Assembly: GCA_013339895.1 (NCBI GenBank)
Contig: JABACO010000014.1
Span: 1,217,046-1,281,045, forward strand
Reading direction: 5' to 3'
Origin: Ephydatia muelleri
Taxonomy: Eukaryota; Porifera; Demospongiae; Spongillida; Spongillidae
Length of the DNA: 64,000 nucleotides
Below the pieces are notes generated by a model. That model ran no database searches. It was not told where the DNA came from and worked only from the letters and a program-made list of their open reading frames with translations. Both the position numbers and the translations under genes were made by a program. Below are positions 31,757 through 44,565 of the stretch, in pieces. Position 1 is the stretch's first letter; each line of letters begins with the position of its first letter.

Positions 31757-33189
31757 CTGGAGATATCCCAAGGAGTTTGCCTAACACCATCAGTGAGTCA
31801 TCGTTCTTAACAGTGCAGGCTGTGACGGAGTGATACTTGAGGAAAGACCCTTTCAGTCTGTAGCGCTTCACATCTAGTGAATTGAACTCTCCAATCAGCC
31901 CACCACCGTAGACGTTCCAGAACCGTACCCAGCCCGCTGTTCCACATGCGACAAGTGTGGCTGTGGTCTGGTCCTCAGGTCTAGTGCAAAGGAAGGCCAG
32001 CTTGGAGGGGGAAGAGGGAATGACCATTTTGTGAAGATGGTAAGCCACAGTGACTGTCACCATTCAAAATTGTTATTTTAGAAAATGGTTATATTTTGAC
32101 CAACTTTTTGGTCGCTATGGGTATCATTTTTAAATGCACTATTATCATTCCTAAAACGGTTGGCTTGATTTTATTGTCATTAGTAGGATAGTTAATTACC
32201 TTCTCGATTGCTCTTTCTTCCCTCCTCCCTATTGTTCTGTGAGCCAATGCTCTTTTGCTGTCTTCAGATGATCCACTCCCTCCGTTCCTCTCCTCCTCTT
32301 CCTCCTCCTTCCCTTTGACCTCTGCGTCAACCCGATGCGTATCTGTGGGGGTCCTGGAGGGTTTAGAGCTGTCACTCCCAGCTGTGCAATCAACGGCCAT
32401 TCAATAATGTCCCCTCACCTAACCATAGGCCTTAGTGTTGACCTCTTCGTGACCACACTGGTCAAATATACATTTTAATTTTTAGCTCAAAGAATACTTT
32501 GATGCCATGGTGTTGCTACATATTTAAAGCCCGGATAGGTTGAAAATATAATCCCTCTCATTCCACCCTCACACACCTCCTCCCTACCCCCACTTCCCAC
32601 CCTCACACATCCCTCCTCCCTACCACGTGCCAAAGCAAAATTTTAAAGTTTCACTACGCCACGCCCTCCTCCCCCTTCTTTCAAGATGGCAGCATCCATT
32701 ACATCACTGCTTCTCAAAACACATCCTTGCAACTTAGCTCCCCTCTCTCTCTTCCCCCATCCCTCTCCCTCCCCTCCCAAATACACAACCCTTCACAATT
32801 GACACAGGCCAACGAAGTGAGGGGTGGGCAATGTACCTGGAGGGGTGGAGTCTCATGACGGCCTGCTGGATGCCCACCTTCCACACCACCAGCTCCCATC
32901 ATAGCTGGCACTGGCCACCATGTCCTTGCCCTGCTGGGCCAGACACAGTATGTCCTCGCAGTGGACCTGGCCCCAGTACTTGGGCACTGTCTTGTCTGTC
33001 TCAGGTGAGTCCCTACGGGAACAAATGGTGGGGAGGGTAGAGAATGGTGACCTTTTGTGCGTGTGTATGTATGTGTGTGTGTGTGTGTTGTGTGTGTATG
33101 TGTGTGATGATGATGATGATGATGAAGTTGATGTGAATGCTATTGAACTCTTTGAACAGACTGATGCTTGTGTTATGCTATTCTAGTAC

Positions 33190-33350
33190 CTGTGTTACAC
33201 TTGTGTCTGGAGCCTATGTGACACGTGTGCCTGTGTGACACATGTGCCTGTGTGACATGCGTGCCTGTGTGACACTGTGCCTGTGTGACACTGCGCCTGT
33301 GTGACACTTGTGCCTGTGTGACACATGTGCCTGTGTGACACATGTGCCTG
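33190..33350. repeat. ~14-17 bp GTGCCTGTGTGACACAT repeat, copy A
   Basis: Around ten imperfect units; fewer in copy B at 53660-53795. Confidence 0.85.
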
Positions 33351-34177
33351 CTGAAAGGACTTCACTTCATTGACAAACATATTTGTATGATGCGTACTTT
33401 GAGGCATAGGGGAACGTTTTTATCAACTCGATAATGAAGTGTGCAGTGTCACATTTTGAGTCCTTCCGGAGTTCATCATCGTTATTCGTTCCACAAGGTG
33501 CATTACTATTCATCTCTACAATTTGTATCATCAATGAGTGATGTTAATTAATTAATCACTGCCAATATAATGCATTATTAGTTAGTCTGCATGTGTGTTA
33601 GTACCAGTATAGTGTAATCCTCCTATTCCCTCCAGTGATTATGGTTTGCTGCCAACAACAGATGCTTGTAATCTGACAGAATGAAAGAGAAAAATTGAAA
33701 GAGAAAGAGAATAGAAAAAATAGAGAGAAATGGAAAGAGATAAATATAAAAGAAAGAGAAAGAGAAGCACAGGTCAAGGCACAGGTCAAGGACAATACCT
33801 CCATTTCATAGTCATTCTTCAGCGTGGTCAGGCATGCTCCGTTGCTGAAGTTCCAGATCTTGATGCACCCGTTTCTGGCCCCCGTGACCAGCTGCCGGCC
33901 CCTGGGGACCAGTGCCATGGCCGTGATCTCCGTGTTGCTGTAGCAGGAGAACTGAACCAGTCTCTCCCCTGTGGTCACATCCCACACATTCACCACCGAG
34001 TCATGGCTGCCGCTTATCACCTAGGTAACACATTTTACACACTATTATGTAAATGTCTGTATTAAAAAAGTCGTCATCAGACTGAGTGCAAAGCACATTG
34101 AAAACATACACTTGAGAATATAACCACACTTAAATATACCATGTATCCATTATTATGGATACATGGATGGGCAGCAT

Positions 34178-34385
34178 TATCCCTCATACCCACACCCTCA
34201 TACCCACACCCTCATACCACACCCTCATAGCCATACACTCATACCCACACCCTCATACCCACACCCCTCATACCCATACCGTCATACCCACACCTCATAC
34301 CCACACCCTCATACCCACACCCTCATACCCCACCCTCATACCCACACCCTCATACCCCACCCTCATACCCACCCCCTCATACCCA
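34178..34385. repeat. 14-bp CACCCTCATACCCA repeat, copy A
   Basis: About 15 units with scattered one-base losses. Copy B, 54631-54815, is cleaner and slightly shorter. Confidence 0.92.
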
Positions 34386-34853
34386 TACACACATACCCAT
34401 GCACACATAACCATGCACACATAACCACGCACACATTGCATATTAACCCGCGAACTGCTAAAGTAGGCTAATTGTAATAGATGTTAACAATTAATAGTAT
34501 ATATAGCTGATATTCACGTCATTCAGATTGCTCTTGCAAGGCTGGCTATTTTATTGTCCAATCCATGCATTACTTTTAAATGTATTGTTATTGGTGGTAC
34601 CATAGATAGTATATTGTTGCATGAAAATTTCATACATCCTAATACTAAATATGATTGTTTGGTTTAATGACTGAACCAGAGCTGCAGGTGCAAATCTCTA
34701 GTGTATTTGAATATAATAATAATAATAATAGAAATAGCAGCTGTATTGAATATGAATAATCTCGCAGGTCGCCTGGTGTGTGGGAAATTCAATATTCAAA
34801 TACACTAGAGGTCTGCATATTTCTGCAACTACATGCATGGTACAGCCGACAAT

Positions 34854-35853
34854 NNNNNNNNNNNNNNNNNNNNNNNNNNNNNNNNNNNNNNNNNNNNNNN
34901 NNNNNNNNNNNNNNNNNNNNNNNNNNNNNNNNNNNNNNNNNNNNNNNNNNNNNNNNNNNNNNNNNNNNNNNNNNNNNNNNNNNNNNNNNNNNNNNNNNNN
35001 NNNNNNNNNNNNNNNNNNNNNNNNNNNNNNNNNNNNNNNNNNNNNNNNNNNNNNNNNNNNNNNNNNNNNNNNNNNNNNNNNNNNNNNNNNNNNNNNNNNN
35101 NNNNNNNNNNNNNNNNNNNNNNNNNNNNNNNNNNNNNNNNNNNNNNNNNNNNNNNNNNNNNNNNNNNNNNNNNNNNNNNNNNNNNNNNNNNNNNNNNNNN
35201 NNNNNNNNNNNNNNNNNNNNNNNNNNNNNNNNNNNNNNNNNNNNNNNNNNNNNNNNNNNNNNNNNNNNNNNNNNNNNNNNNNNNNNNNNNNNNNNNNNNN
35301 NNNNNNNNNNNNNNNNNNNNNNNNNNNNNNNNNNNNNNNNNNNNNNNNNNNNNNNNNNNNNNNNNNNNNNNNNNNNNNNNNNNNNNNNNNNNNNNNNNNN
35401 NNNNNNNNNNNNNNNNNNNNNNNNNNNNNNNNNNNNNNNNNNNNNNNNNNNNNNNNNNNNNNNNNNNNNNNNNNNNNNNNNNNNNNNNNNNNNNNNNNNN
35501 NNNNNNNNNNNNNNNNNNNNNNNNNNNNNNNNNNNNNNNNNNNNNNNNNNNNNNNNNNNNNNNNNNNNNNNNNNNNNNNNNNNNNNNNNNNNNNNNNNNN
35601 NNNNNNNNNNNNNNNNNNNNNNNNNNNNNNNNNNNNNNNNNNNNNNNNNNNNNNNNNNNNNNNNNNNNNNNNNNNNNNNNNNNNNNNNNNNNNNNNNNNN
35701 NNNNNNNNNNNNNNNNNNNNNNNNNNNNNNNNNNNNNNNNNNNNNNNNNNNNNNNNNNNNNNNNNNNNNNNNNNNNNNNNNNNNNNNNNNNNNNNNNNNN
35801 NNNNNNNNNNNNNNNNNNNNNNNNNNNNNNNNNNNNNNNNNNNNNNNNNNNNN
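34854..35853. other. Assembly gap of 1000 N between the two copies
   Basis: Exactly 1000 N. Copy A ends at its left edge and copy B starts at its right edge. Confidence 0.99.
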
Positions 35854-35893
35854 GGAGGCAACAAGCAGTCAGTGTTTCCAGGGACATTCATCA

Positions 35894-36073
35894 CTAACTC
35901 GCTGCGATAGTTCCTCGCTGAATGTGTTCTGGTAGATACTGTTTTGGGGACTTGTAAAGTGGAGAGAGGCTAATGGAAGGTCCGACTTGGATGGAGGTTG
36001 CATGTTCCCAGCCGGGGAACCAAACTATGACATCGCCTGGGTATAGCGTTGCCTGCAGTGGCTGTAGAAGCTG

Positions 36074-36113
<40 letters not shown>

Positions 36114-37966
36114 ATGAGTGTGTTGGTAAATGTACTGAATGGCACCATCATCAATCAGTGCCACCATTGTACACAGTTGTGGTGGGAAAGTACAGCAACC
36201 CAAAGGGGAAGCTGTGGCTTTGTCAGTGGGTAGTCAGTCATACACAAACACACTTAGAACACAAAGGCACATGTAAGCACTTATACCACTGCCTTTGATG
36301 GTGGCACCACTGTTTATTCACTAAAATGTGACAATCAAGAAGTGAGAATTCCCTTTGCACATGGTGTATGTGTGTGTAATTAACTGGGCGTGCATAGTTT
36401 TTTGCTTAGTTTCATAATAAAAAGTGACGAGTGGTATTTTTAGTTAAATTAAATATACAGACACACATGCAGGGATGGAAATAACGTCAGACATTTTCCG
36501 AGCCATGTTATGTCTATGCCAATTTCACCCTCGCTCAGACAATGTGTCTGATGTACATGTACTCTGTGTGAGCTAAAAAACTTTGAACAATTCTTTTATT
36601 AGTATGGTATTTACATGTGTGCATTGCCATTTTATTAACTGCAATACGAATAACCTAACTGCTTATAGAGCAGGCTCTACAGCTTAAAATGAAGCATGTG
36701 TTAGACGTGGGTTAGAGCATTGGATCCGGGTACTGAAGTCAAGTAGGGCTAGTACAATATATCAGACGAAACTGTGGCTGAATTGCGAGACTCAGATGGA
36801 TGCTGGATGTAAAGTTGTGAACATGTTGTGTGCAGTAGTGTTACAAAATAATATTCTCAGAATGGCTGACCAACCTGGGAGTGTGGCTGGCCAAAGCTCA
36901 GAAAATTGTCTGAACAATTGTCAATTCTCTTATTTCCACCCCTGCACATGTGCAAAGATCCATGGCTACCTTGTCATATCAAAAAGGGTGCTGTCTTGGG
37001 CTTACTACACAATGTTGTATTTACATGAGGCAAAAAATCAATGTGAAGTTGGCTGACATGTGCACCATGGATACAGCTGTCATGTAATCTAGATGGATAT
37101 GGTGGCATGCACATACACATGATACACACATAACACACACACACACCAACATTACACACCACACAGGTGCAACATACACTTGTCCAGTTCCAGTGTCTTG
37201 TGCTGGTTTGCCATGGTTACAGGATAAAGTCGCCATAGTTTCTCCCCCATCACCTGGACGGATAGTCTACTGGTGCACATGATGTCCATGTGGCGTTTAG
37301 CACCACAGGGGGGAAATCCCCAGTGCAACCACTCGTTGCCTGGGAATTCAAAAATAAGCATTGACACACCGTAATGCATGTCGAGGCGCCAATCCTTCTT
37401 GTAAATATACGAATCCTCGGGGGCGTTGGGGCTCGAATATGACGACCTCCCTCCCTCCCCCTCCCCCCCCCACACCGGTACTGGTACTAGTACTGTACCT
37501 GTAATTCTCCATTCTGGCGGGATGAAGCTTGGATAGCTGTAGTCGGTTGACACCAACCGAGCAGAATCGCGGCTATTTAGGAATATTCCGTAGTATGTCT
37601 CGTGCGCGGAGATAATGTCGGAAAAATCCGGGGACGTGGGCGTCGAGAATGTGGACGAGAACAATTCGTGACCCGAGAAAAGTCGTTCGAAGTAGTCGTG
37701 GCTCCATTTGTGGTTCGCGGGCCAACCCTTCGTCACCCCGGAAACAATGTACGGTTGTCCGCGGTGCATGCGTGACGTCACGAATTCTGGGGTGACCCGC
37801 TGGAGGGTCACACGTTCGACCTCGGCGATATGGTCGCTTTGGTTAAAGACGTTCCGGTAGCAGAAAGGATTCGACCAGTTGCCCTCGTGTGTCGTATCAG
37901 CAAGGCAGAGCGCCGCTACCAGTAACAGTACAGCTAGTAGAAACGTGGGTTTTTGACCGTACACAT
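35894..37966 (-). CDS. JmjC-domain protein with signal peptide, copy B
   Basis: Same gene as 15523-17643. Here the reading continues past the HxD strand as [14 protein letters not shown], and the last exon is fully open ([25 protein letters not shown]). One A is missing in the A-run just after the start codon (MCTVKKP in copy A), so the signal peptide is out of frame with the ATG at 37966. Each copy is thus broken once, at different places, which argues for sequence errors or haplotype noise, not gene death. Function is as for copy A: Fe(II)/2-oxoglutarate oxygenase fold, secretory pathway, substrate unknown. Confidence 0.7.
36075..36112. repeat. (GT)19 microsatellite, copy B
   Basis: Shorter allele of the 15706-15759 microsatellite. 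Confidence 0.97.
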
Positions 37967-38279
37967 GTTAACCCGTTGGACGCTGACTGCCGAATGAAGT
38001 CTTACGTAATGCTAAGTAACATTGCGTCATGAACTCGAAGCTTAGTCGTGAACGTCGAATCGGTAAAAAAAAATTTGCTAGTCGTTTTTCTTATGAAGGA
38101 TTTGTGAACTTTGTGGTAAATGTTGACGATCCGGCAGCATGGGATTTTACCGTAAAGTTAAGTACCGCGAATAAGGCTCCCCCTCCGCCCCCAACAATAA
38201 AAATGGCTCGTGTTTAAACGTGCGCGTCTCCGTAACCTCGAAAGTTTCCTCAAACGTATTCAGCATTTCAGAAACAAAA

Positions 38280-38489
38280 ATGGTACCCGTACATGATATG
38301 AAAAAAGATACGCAGAAGCGTTCGCGTTTACAAAAATACGGACTTATAATTGTTGGGGGCGGAGGGGGCTTATTCGTGGTACTTTACGGTATAAGCGGGC
38401 GAAATGCAGTTTGTTGCTTGGAAGGAACGACTTCACCCTGTTGCGCCAAAAGCACTGTAGCAGGTTATGTTTGGTGTGTTCACCAATGA
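38280..38489 (+). CDS. Possible small single-pass membrane protein, copy B
   Basis: An uninterrupted frame of 69 codons plus stop: [19 protein letters not shown], a glycine-rich hydrophobic segment (about residues 20-40) and a Cys-rich tail. With copy A's one-base difference (CACCTG versus CACCCTG) the tail would instead read [10 protein letters not shown] and stop, so the true C-terminus is uncertain. It lies head to head with the JmjC gene, ahead of the DUF6589 element. I do not recognise the family; it could be non-coding leader sequence. Confidence 0.4.
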   Translation: MVPVHDMKKDTQKRSRLQKYGLIIVGGGGGLFVVLYGISGRNAVCCLEGTTSPCCAKSTVAGYVWCVHQ

Positions 38490-38504
38490 GGTGCGTCATA
38501 AATC

Positions 38505-41171
38505 TAGTAGCGTACCCAGACCCTTATTCCCACAGCTGCGGATGGATTACATCACCGCTACGTGGTGACACATTATATACCTAACCAATACCTACATGTA
38601 GATTGATAAATTTAACACCTCATTAACAGCAATATCTTCACAATGGTGGGCAGCTGCTGACTAGGATGACACATTATATAGCACTCATGACCTAACCTAA
38701 GGCAAATCCACACCTAAGCTTATTAAACTTCTTAACTACATTTTTGTATGCCAATCCCCTCAATAACAGGTATGAATGGACCCTTCTAGACGTCTCCTTC
38801 CATTGTTAGAGTTGTAGCGTGAATCCTGACTGCCACGGACCCTAGCTACAGTCAGTTGATCGCCCCCAATGAGGATATGGTGAAAGTGGCACATATTGAT
38901 CTCAGCTGTTTCCTTACAACCACTGTCTCATAGACTTCTGTGGTTTTCACCATTGGAACATACTTGTGCAGCTGATCTAAAATATCCACCATTTCATTCA
39001 GCTTATTCTCATCTTTCAAGTATACACCAAGTGGAGCCTGTAGATTTAAACATGCTGTTAATGCTGAAGTCAATGCTTAGATCGCTAGTTATTAAATAAC
39101 TACAGTATCAAGCATGATTGACCAACAAAATGAAGGGGGTAGGTCATTCATGCGGGCATAGCTTACCACAACAGACTTCATGGACATATGTGCAGTTCAC
39201 TCATGTGTAATATGCTGATTGACATCAGCCAAGTGGCTCACAGCTGGCAAATAGTGGACCAATATGCGTTTCATCAATACTTTGAAGTTTTGAATCAATG
39301 CATTTGAATCTGCTGCAGTAGGTAGAAACTTGTTGACATCTACATCCTCGGGATAAGTTAGCCTCGCTGTATTTGAGAGATGTTGGAAGGAGATGCGATC
39401 TTGCACCGCATAAACATTAAAGTAATGTAGTGATGCAGCTTGATGGTCAACACGCATATGCCTAGGCCTCACCGTCTTGTCTATGTTGTCACCAACTAAC
39501 TTAAAACTTAACTGTGATGCAGGAACAGGAGCAGCACTTGGTGTGGAAACTGCTGGATCCAATAACCCTTCAACTGAGGCTGCAGTGTCTGTAGAGTCAT
39601 CTGTACATACACTTAACCTTGAACTGGTATCATCATCAGCTAGATCAACACCTTTTAAAAAACAAAAGAAATGTGAATAATAATTCAATTTGTACACACA
39701 AATACTATGTGTACCAAATTTGCTGTCATCACTGAGAAATGACACATCAGGACTGTCAGGTGATGTTCCTCCTTGTTCATGCTGAACAGGAGATGGTGGA
39801 TAGTCAAACTGCTCTAAAGATGGTGGATAGTCAAACTGCTCTAAAGATGGTGGTGATATTGATTCTGCATCAAAAATGGAGTACGAAATTTCTGCTTCTG
39901 ATTCATTTGACGATGAGAAAGTTTCATTCATGCAAGTTGCAGTTATATAGCACTGTTTGCATTGGGGAGGAGGGAGGAATGCGATAAGTAGATAATAAAA
40001 TAGCTATGGTAACTTACACTGTATGGCACAATGAATGAAGAAAGTTCTTCAACCCATTTCTTTACAGCAACATCATGATCTCTTCCCATCATATCAATTG
40101 TCTTTCTTACAGTATTGCTTGACAGACAGACTCCCATTCTTTGCAATCTGGTATACACCTATGAATGATAATAATCATGAAGATTAAATCATTATGTATT
40201 TTTTACCTGCTGTCCTGCATGACCAGCGTATAGAATAACAGTTGGATTACAGTTAAGCTCTGGTGTGTTTTCATTAGCATGGCTACACACACAAGTGACA
40301 CGACTTGTACATTCGCACTGGTTTTAGGGATGCATGCTGCAGTATCCCCATGAGTACTACCAGTGCCTTCTGCTCAAGGGTGAGATAGAGTGAATGAAAT
40401 GTCAAAGATTTTAAGGCTTCTATATCTCTTCTCACAACTGCAGGGTCTGAGCAAAGAGCTTTCATCTCATCGTTAGCAGTAGCTGCTTCCTCAGACCTTC
40501 ATTATGTATCGAGTGCCTGGCAAATGCCATTCTGTTATTGTGGCTTAACGACATAGATACACGCTTTCTTGACGGAGTTAAGGTGTACTGTTTCTCATAG
40601 TTGCGATGAGTGACGAGAACCTGCATGGAGATATGTCATATACATATGAAAATGTGCAAATGCAACACACTGTACTCACCTTTACGTCTGACTCAACAGA
40701 AGTCTTCCGCTTTTTGCTAGACCCCGGCCTACTGCTACTGCATGGCGTCTAAGGACGAGGTGCTCCAAGGCAACTGCTACTGAGGGCAGACACAGAGGTG
40801 CAAAGCTGGCTATTCAACTCGCTCTTAGCGTTAACAAGTTGTTCTTTAAGAGTTGAGCGTAGCTGCAGCGCCTTTTTACAGGTGTACCCCGTTGCATATT
40901 CCTTTGCCTCTTGTTCGGTGTTTCCTAAATTGCACAGCAGTCTGATAAGCTGCGCGGTACAAAGACTAGAGTCCTCCGTATGCCTTCCCAATTGTCGTCT
41001 TTGCGAGCAGTCCGACACAGACACCGAACAGACTTTGCAGTGATTCATTCCGCACTTAATTACTCGATGACGACACTTATGACGACACAATAATTGGCAT
41101 AACATTCAAAACATTCCATTTCAAAGCGGTCCATCCGCAGCTGTGGGAATAAGGGTCTGGGTACGAGACTA
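38505..41171 (-). mobile_element. TIR transposon coding for a DUF6589-type protein, copy B
   Basis: 2667 bp, flanked by TCATAAATC at 38496-38504 and 41172-41180. The right TIR matches the left for about 42 bp with two mismatches near the tip (TAGTAGCG versus TAGTCTCG). The better-preserved right TIR shows that copy A lost part of its inner TIR. Confidence 0.88.
38750..41105 (-). pseudogene. DUF6589-type transposase-like protein, copy B
   Basis: As copy A, but the first coding block is longer and open (41105-40749: Cys-rich segment plus [20 protein letters not shown]). The core motif is the usual LIGGDQLT near 38866. Same 3' truncation after DWHT. Minor substitutions include SISDAE to SIFDAE. 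Confidence 0.65.
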
Positions 41172-41554
41172 TCATAAATCGTCATCAATAAATAGCAACC
41201 GTTGCTAAGCGCCATTTTGAGCAGTTTTGCCGCGGCTGACTAAATGGAACAAGTCCCGGACGGACGGCTGATCGGATTAGACCCCTGACGGTCACGGTCA
41301 CGGCCAGCAATGGCCGGCATCAACCCTTCCCGGTCACGGCCATTTCTGACCGCCAAAACCGTCAAATCTCGAGTTTGGCGGTCACGGTCGGCGGTCAACC
41401 GTCAATGGCTGCGTGGAATTAAATACCTGTGCCGACTTGTATACATGTACGCGTCATCATGCAGTAAATTGCGTGTAAATAATAATGTATTTTGTTTGAA
41501 TAATGAGAAAGCATTCTGAACAGCTTAAATTAACACAGGGCACGAAAGGGTAGT

Positions 41555-43983
41555 TTAAACACTAAAGTTCTTATTACAACGTAACAGCAAAACTCTTTCT
41601 AGCCGGGCAGAGTCCATTCTCCATCTTTTGCGTTCAAGGATTAGCTTTAGCTGTGAAAAAACACGCTCTGATGGTGCACTTGATGCTGGAATAGCCAGAT
41701 ACTTAAATGCCATTTTAGAGACTGTGGGGAAATTCCCTTCATTGTTGCTCCACCACTCCATTACATCATTCGAAATCCAATTGGTAGATTCTGCCTGTAG
41801 GTATCTGCGAAACTCATCTTCAACAGTCTCCTTGGTGCTTAGCTGCCTCAAACTAAGATCATCATCATCTAAAACCTGCACATCGAAATCGAAGAATGCA
41901 TCCAATGCAATCTTTGCTTCTATTCCTGTAGATTGGGCATTAGGCTGATCATCAGGAGCATCGGCAGCATCAATGTCCACACCAGCAACACTGAAAAGTT
42001 CTTCCTTGAATAGAGAATGGGCTTGTCTTCTCTCAACACCAGACAGCCAAGACAAATTCTTATGTCCGGGATGCACAAGAGCTGCATCTGTGAGAAGATG
42101 TTTGGATGTTTGAACCCAGATTTGAGGGAAAGGTAGCACTCAAAAACTTCAGAAGGCAGCTGATTCCAATTTTGTACATCCAAATCCCAGGAAGGTGGAG
42201 GGCCAGCGTTGGAAAATGCTGAATTTAAGGTAGTAATTAACCTTGAAATGGCTACACAGCGTTGGGTATTTTTCACCTTAAAAAAAAACTGACATCTCTC
42301 GAAGTGGTTTCAGCAACTTGCAAAGCTTGGAGGCAGACTCCCATTGTAAAGCAGTTGGAGCTGGCTGTATATTGAATTCCCTACACACATCCTTTATGAA
42401 AGGTTCTAGAGTTATGCATCGCTCTAACATGTAGTAGGTAGAGTTCCATCGTGTAATGATATCCTTGATCACTGTTAAGGCCACAGAGTGAGTGTATTTT
42501 CCCCATTCAAGCTGCTCATCATCACCAGCCAATTCAAGCATTTCCCTATCAGACTTGATTTTCTCTTTCTGCAGTTGCTTTAAAAATTCTAGTCTCTGAG
42601 AGCTGTTCCTGATAGAACTCACGAAATAAGTGAACAAGGTCACGAGTTGATGACTCTGCAACTTTTGTTCTGTCAGGGTCAATTGCACTTTTTACTACCA
42701 GGTTGAATGTGTGACAGGCACACGATGGATCTTCTTCAATGATGTCCTGTTCGACAAGTTGATTAACAGCTGCCCTGAAGTTTGCTCCATTGTCAGTGGT
42801 GATGCTGTCCAGTCTGGTTTCAAGTTGGTATTTCACATTGACACAATCTTTTAGTAATGCAGCAATGTTGTCCGCTGTGTGAGATTCGTTATCAACTTTG
42901 ACAGCTAGAACAGCTGACACCAACTTCCAATAGACCCTTCCCTTTAAAGAACTCCGGACGTGACATCACTCATTAACATATACTTAACCCAATTCGTGAA
43001 GTACGTTGATTAGTGATGTCACGTCCGGAGTTCTTCTTAAAGGGAAGGGTCTATTGAATTTTCCTGAAAGAGGCAAAGGCTGTTTGTCAATCCAGTGACC
43101 AGTCACCCCAACATAAGATTCACCAGTGTGAGCAAGAACACCGTCAGTCATAAGGGAAATAGACGATGCACGCTTAGCCGAATCTCGGATCTAGGAAAAT
43201 AAAATACATGAGTATACGTACCATTTTATGATTTTTTGAAGTATATACTCACCTTCTTTTCTACTGTGGCAGCTGCTGCAGCTTGTAATTCCGTAGTTTT
43301 GGTACGATGTGGTTATTAAAACAACCACCTTCCAAGCAACAATCGAAACAACCACGCGAAATGAATTCAATGTACTCCCGGTATTCAGGTATGTCATTGA
43401 CCAGTGGAGGCAAAAGTGCAGCACAATGTGCTTGAATCATCAAAGCATGTGCTTTTGTGTTCTCTTCGACGGACATACGGAGTGTGAAATGCTGAGTGAT
43501 TAATTTACGTTGAAGGAGTTGAACAGGTTGAACTGCAGTACAGTCTGACGCTTCTTTCACGTCATCAGTATGGTCCTTCAGCTCTCTATGACACAAAAAC
43601 TTATAATGTTATACACGTACATACAGAAACGGTACATGCTAAAAGCACAACTGACTAGCTAGGACAAAATGCATGCACTACATGACGTACAGGTTGTGTT
43701 CATCTTTCAGGTGCCTGGTCATCTTAGTTGTAGATCCATCAGCTCGAGAAATCCATATTATTTTCATATTCTGTTCACATAAGGCGCACAAAGCCTAATC
43801 ATTGAACGTCTTCAACTCAGACGATCGAGCCAATTTGTAATGTTTCCACAGCTTTGCGTTGTGAAACTTGGAACCAGATGGATGAAAAGCATTCTTTGAG
43901 TAGCTATCTGGTGGAGGCAGTTTAGCAGATGGATCAGTTTTCTTCCTCTTAGAATCGGGTTCTTTATGATCGTCGGCCATCAT
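41555..43983 (-). pseudogene. hAT transposase, copy B (nonsense in BED finger, MITE-interrupted)
   Basis: Same protein as 21199-23425. It keeps the N-terminal segment deleted in copy A (SGSKFHNAKLWKHYKLARS, the aromatic part of the BED domain). It has a TGG to TAG change immediately after KTFND, just before CALC. The MITE at 42931-43053 splits the exon between GKFNW and [10 protein letters not shown]. Neither copy can encode an intact transposase. Confidence 0.82.
42931..43053. mobile_element. 123-bp palindromic MITE present only in copy B
   Basis: Near-perfect inverted repeats of about 38 bp (AGACCCTTCCCTTTAA..GGACGTGACATCAC) flank a ~45-bp centre. Copy A has the empty site CCAATTGAA. The insertion can be read as a 2-bp AT duplication around AGACCC..GGGTCT, or as no duplication around TAGACCC..GGGTCTA. 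It has no coding capacity. Confidence 0.92.
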
Positions 43984-44565
43984 ATATACAGCGCGGTGTA
44001 CTGAAAATCTAGTCTATGCAACGGTCAAATCTTTGTATTTCAAAACTCCAATAAATCACTTCAAACACGAACATAACACACGAATACAGAAATAGCTTTA
44101 TATAAAGTTTCTCTTAACATCCTTTGACCTGTATCCCACTAGTGTAGTTCTTCTTAACAAGTGGCAGGAAATGTGAGCCTGTGTGATGGGAAGACTACAT
44201 GTAATCAATTCATCACACCAAACAAGGGGTCTATTCAAAACACTTTATGGCCATTGTGTTGCCTCTCACGTTATACACATGGGCTTATCATAAGCCGCTT
44301 ACATGTATGTAACAAGCGGAGTATAAATCTTTATTATTATGTCTGTTAAAATTGTAGTTTAATTAACAATTAATTAACCGTGACCGTCAAAGACCGGCTC
44401 ATATTTTTGAGGGTCAGCCGCCAAATATATGACGACCACTGTGCTTCCCGGCTCAGACGGCCAGGCATGTTGGCGGTCCACGATCACTGACGGTCAGCAC
44501 AAAAATCGGCAATTTTTGACGGCTGCCGGACGGCCACGGCTGGCCGCGGCAACACTGATTACAAG

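Larger units (their letters stand above)
29037..34020 (-). pseudogene. Partial second copy of the EF-hand/WD40 gene (exons 14-21), copy A
   Basis: Exons equivalent to the 3' part of the gene at 49603-59892: 34020-33799, 33672-33605, 33012-32837, 32368-32200, 32000-31757, 30543-30351, 29940-29802, 29340-29037. Compared with copy B, exon 15 lacks three bases (loss of the Trp in GGWNRR), exon 16 lacks one C, exon 18 has one extra T, and exon 19 has offsetting one-base changes that garble SASTDCCVRVW. Upstream exons are missing because the contig ends at 34853. I read this as an error-prone contig end, not a biological pseudogene. Confidence 0.85.
15483..34853. repeat. Copy A of a 19.4-kb duplicated segment (ends at a gap)
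   Basis: From ggaggcaacaagcagtcag at 15483 to cagccgacaat at 34853 the sequence is collinear with 35854-55287. It contains a JmjC gene, the transposon cluster, CYTH exons 5-6 and eight 3' exons of the WD40 gene. It stops exactly at the N gap. Most likely it is the end of one contig overlapping the next one, that is, an unmerged haplotype. Confidence 0.93.
41222..44557 (-). mobile_element. hAT transposon, copy B (both termini present)
   Basis: Starts CAGTTTTGCCGCGGCTGAC at 41222 and ends CCGCGGCAACACTG at 44557, giving imperfect TIRs with the hAT-type CAG tip. It includes a 123-bp MITE insertion (42931-43053). Subterminal GGTCA/TGACC motif clusters are as in copy A. Confidence 0.82.
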
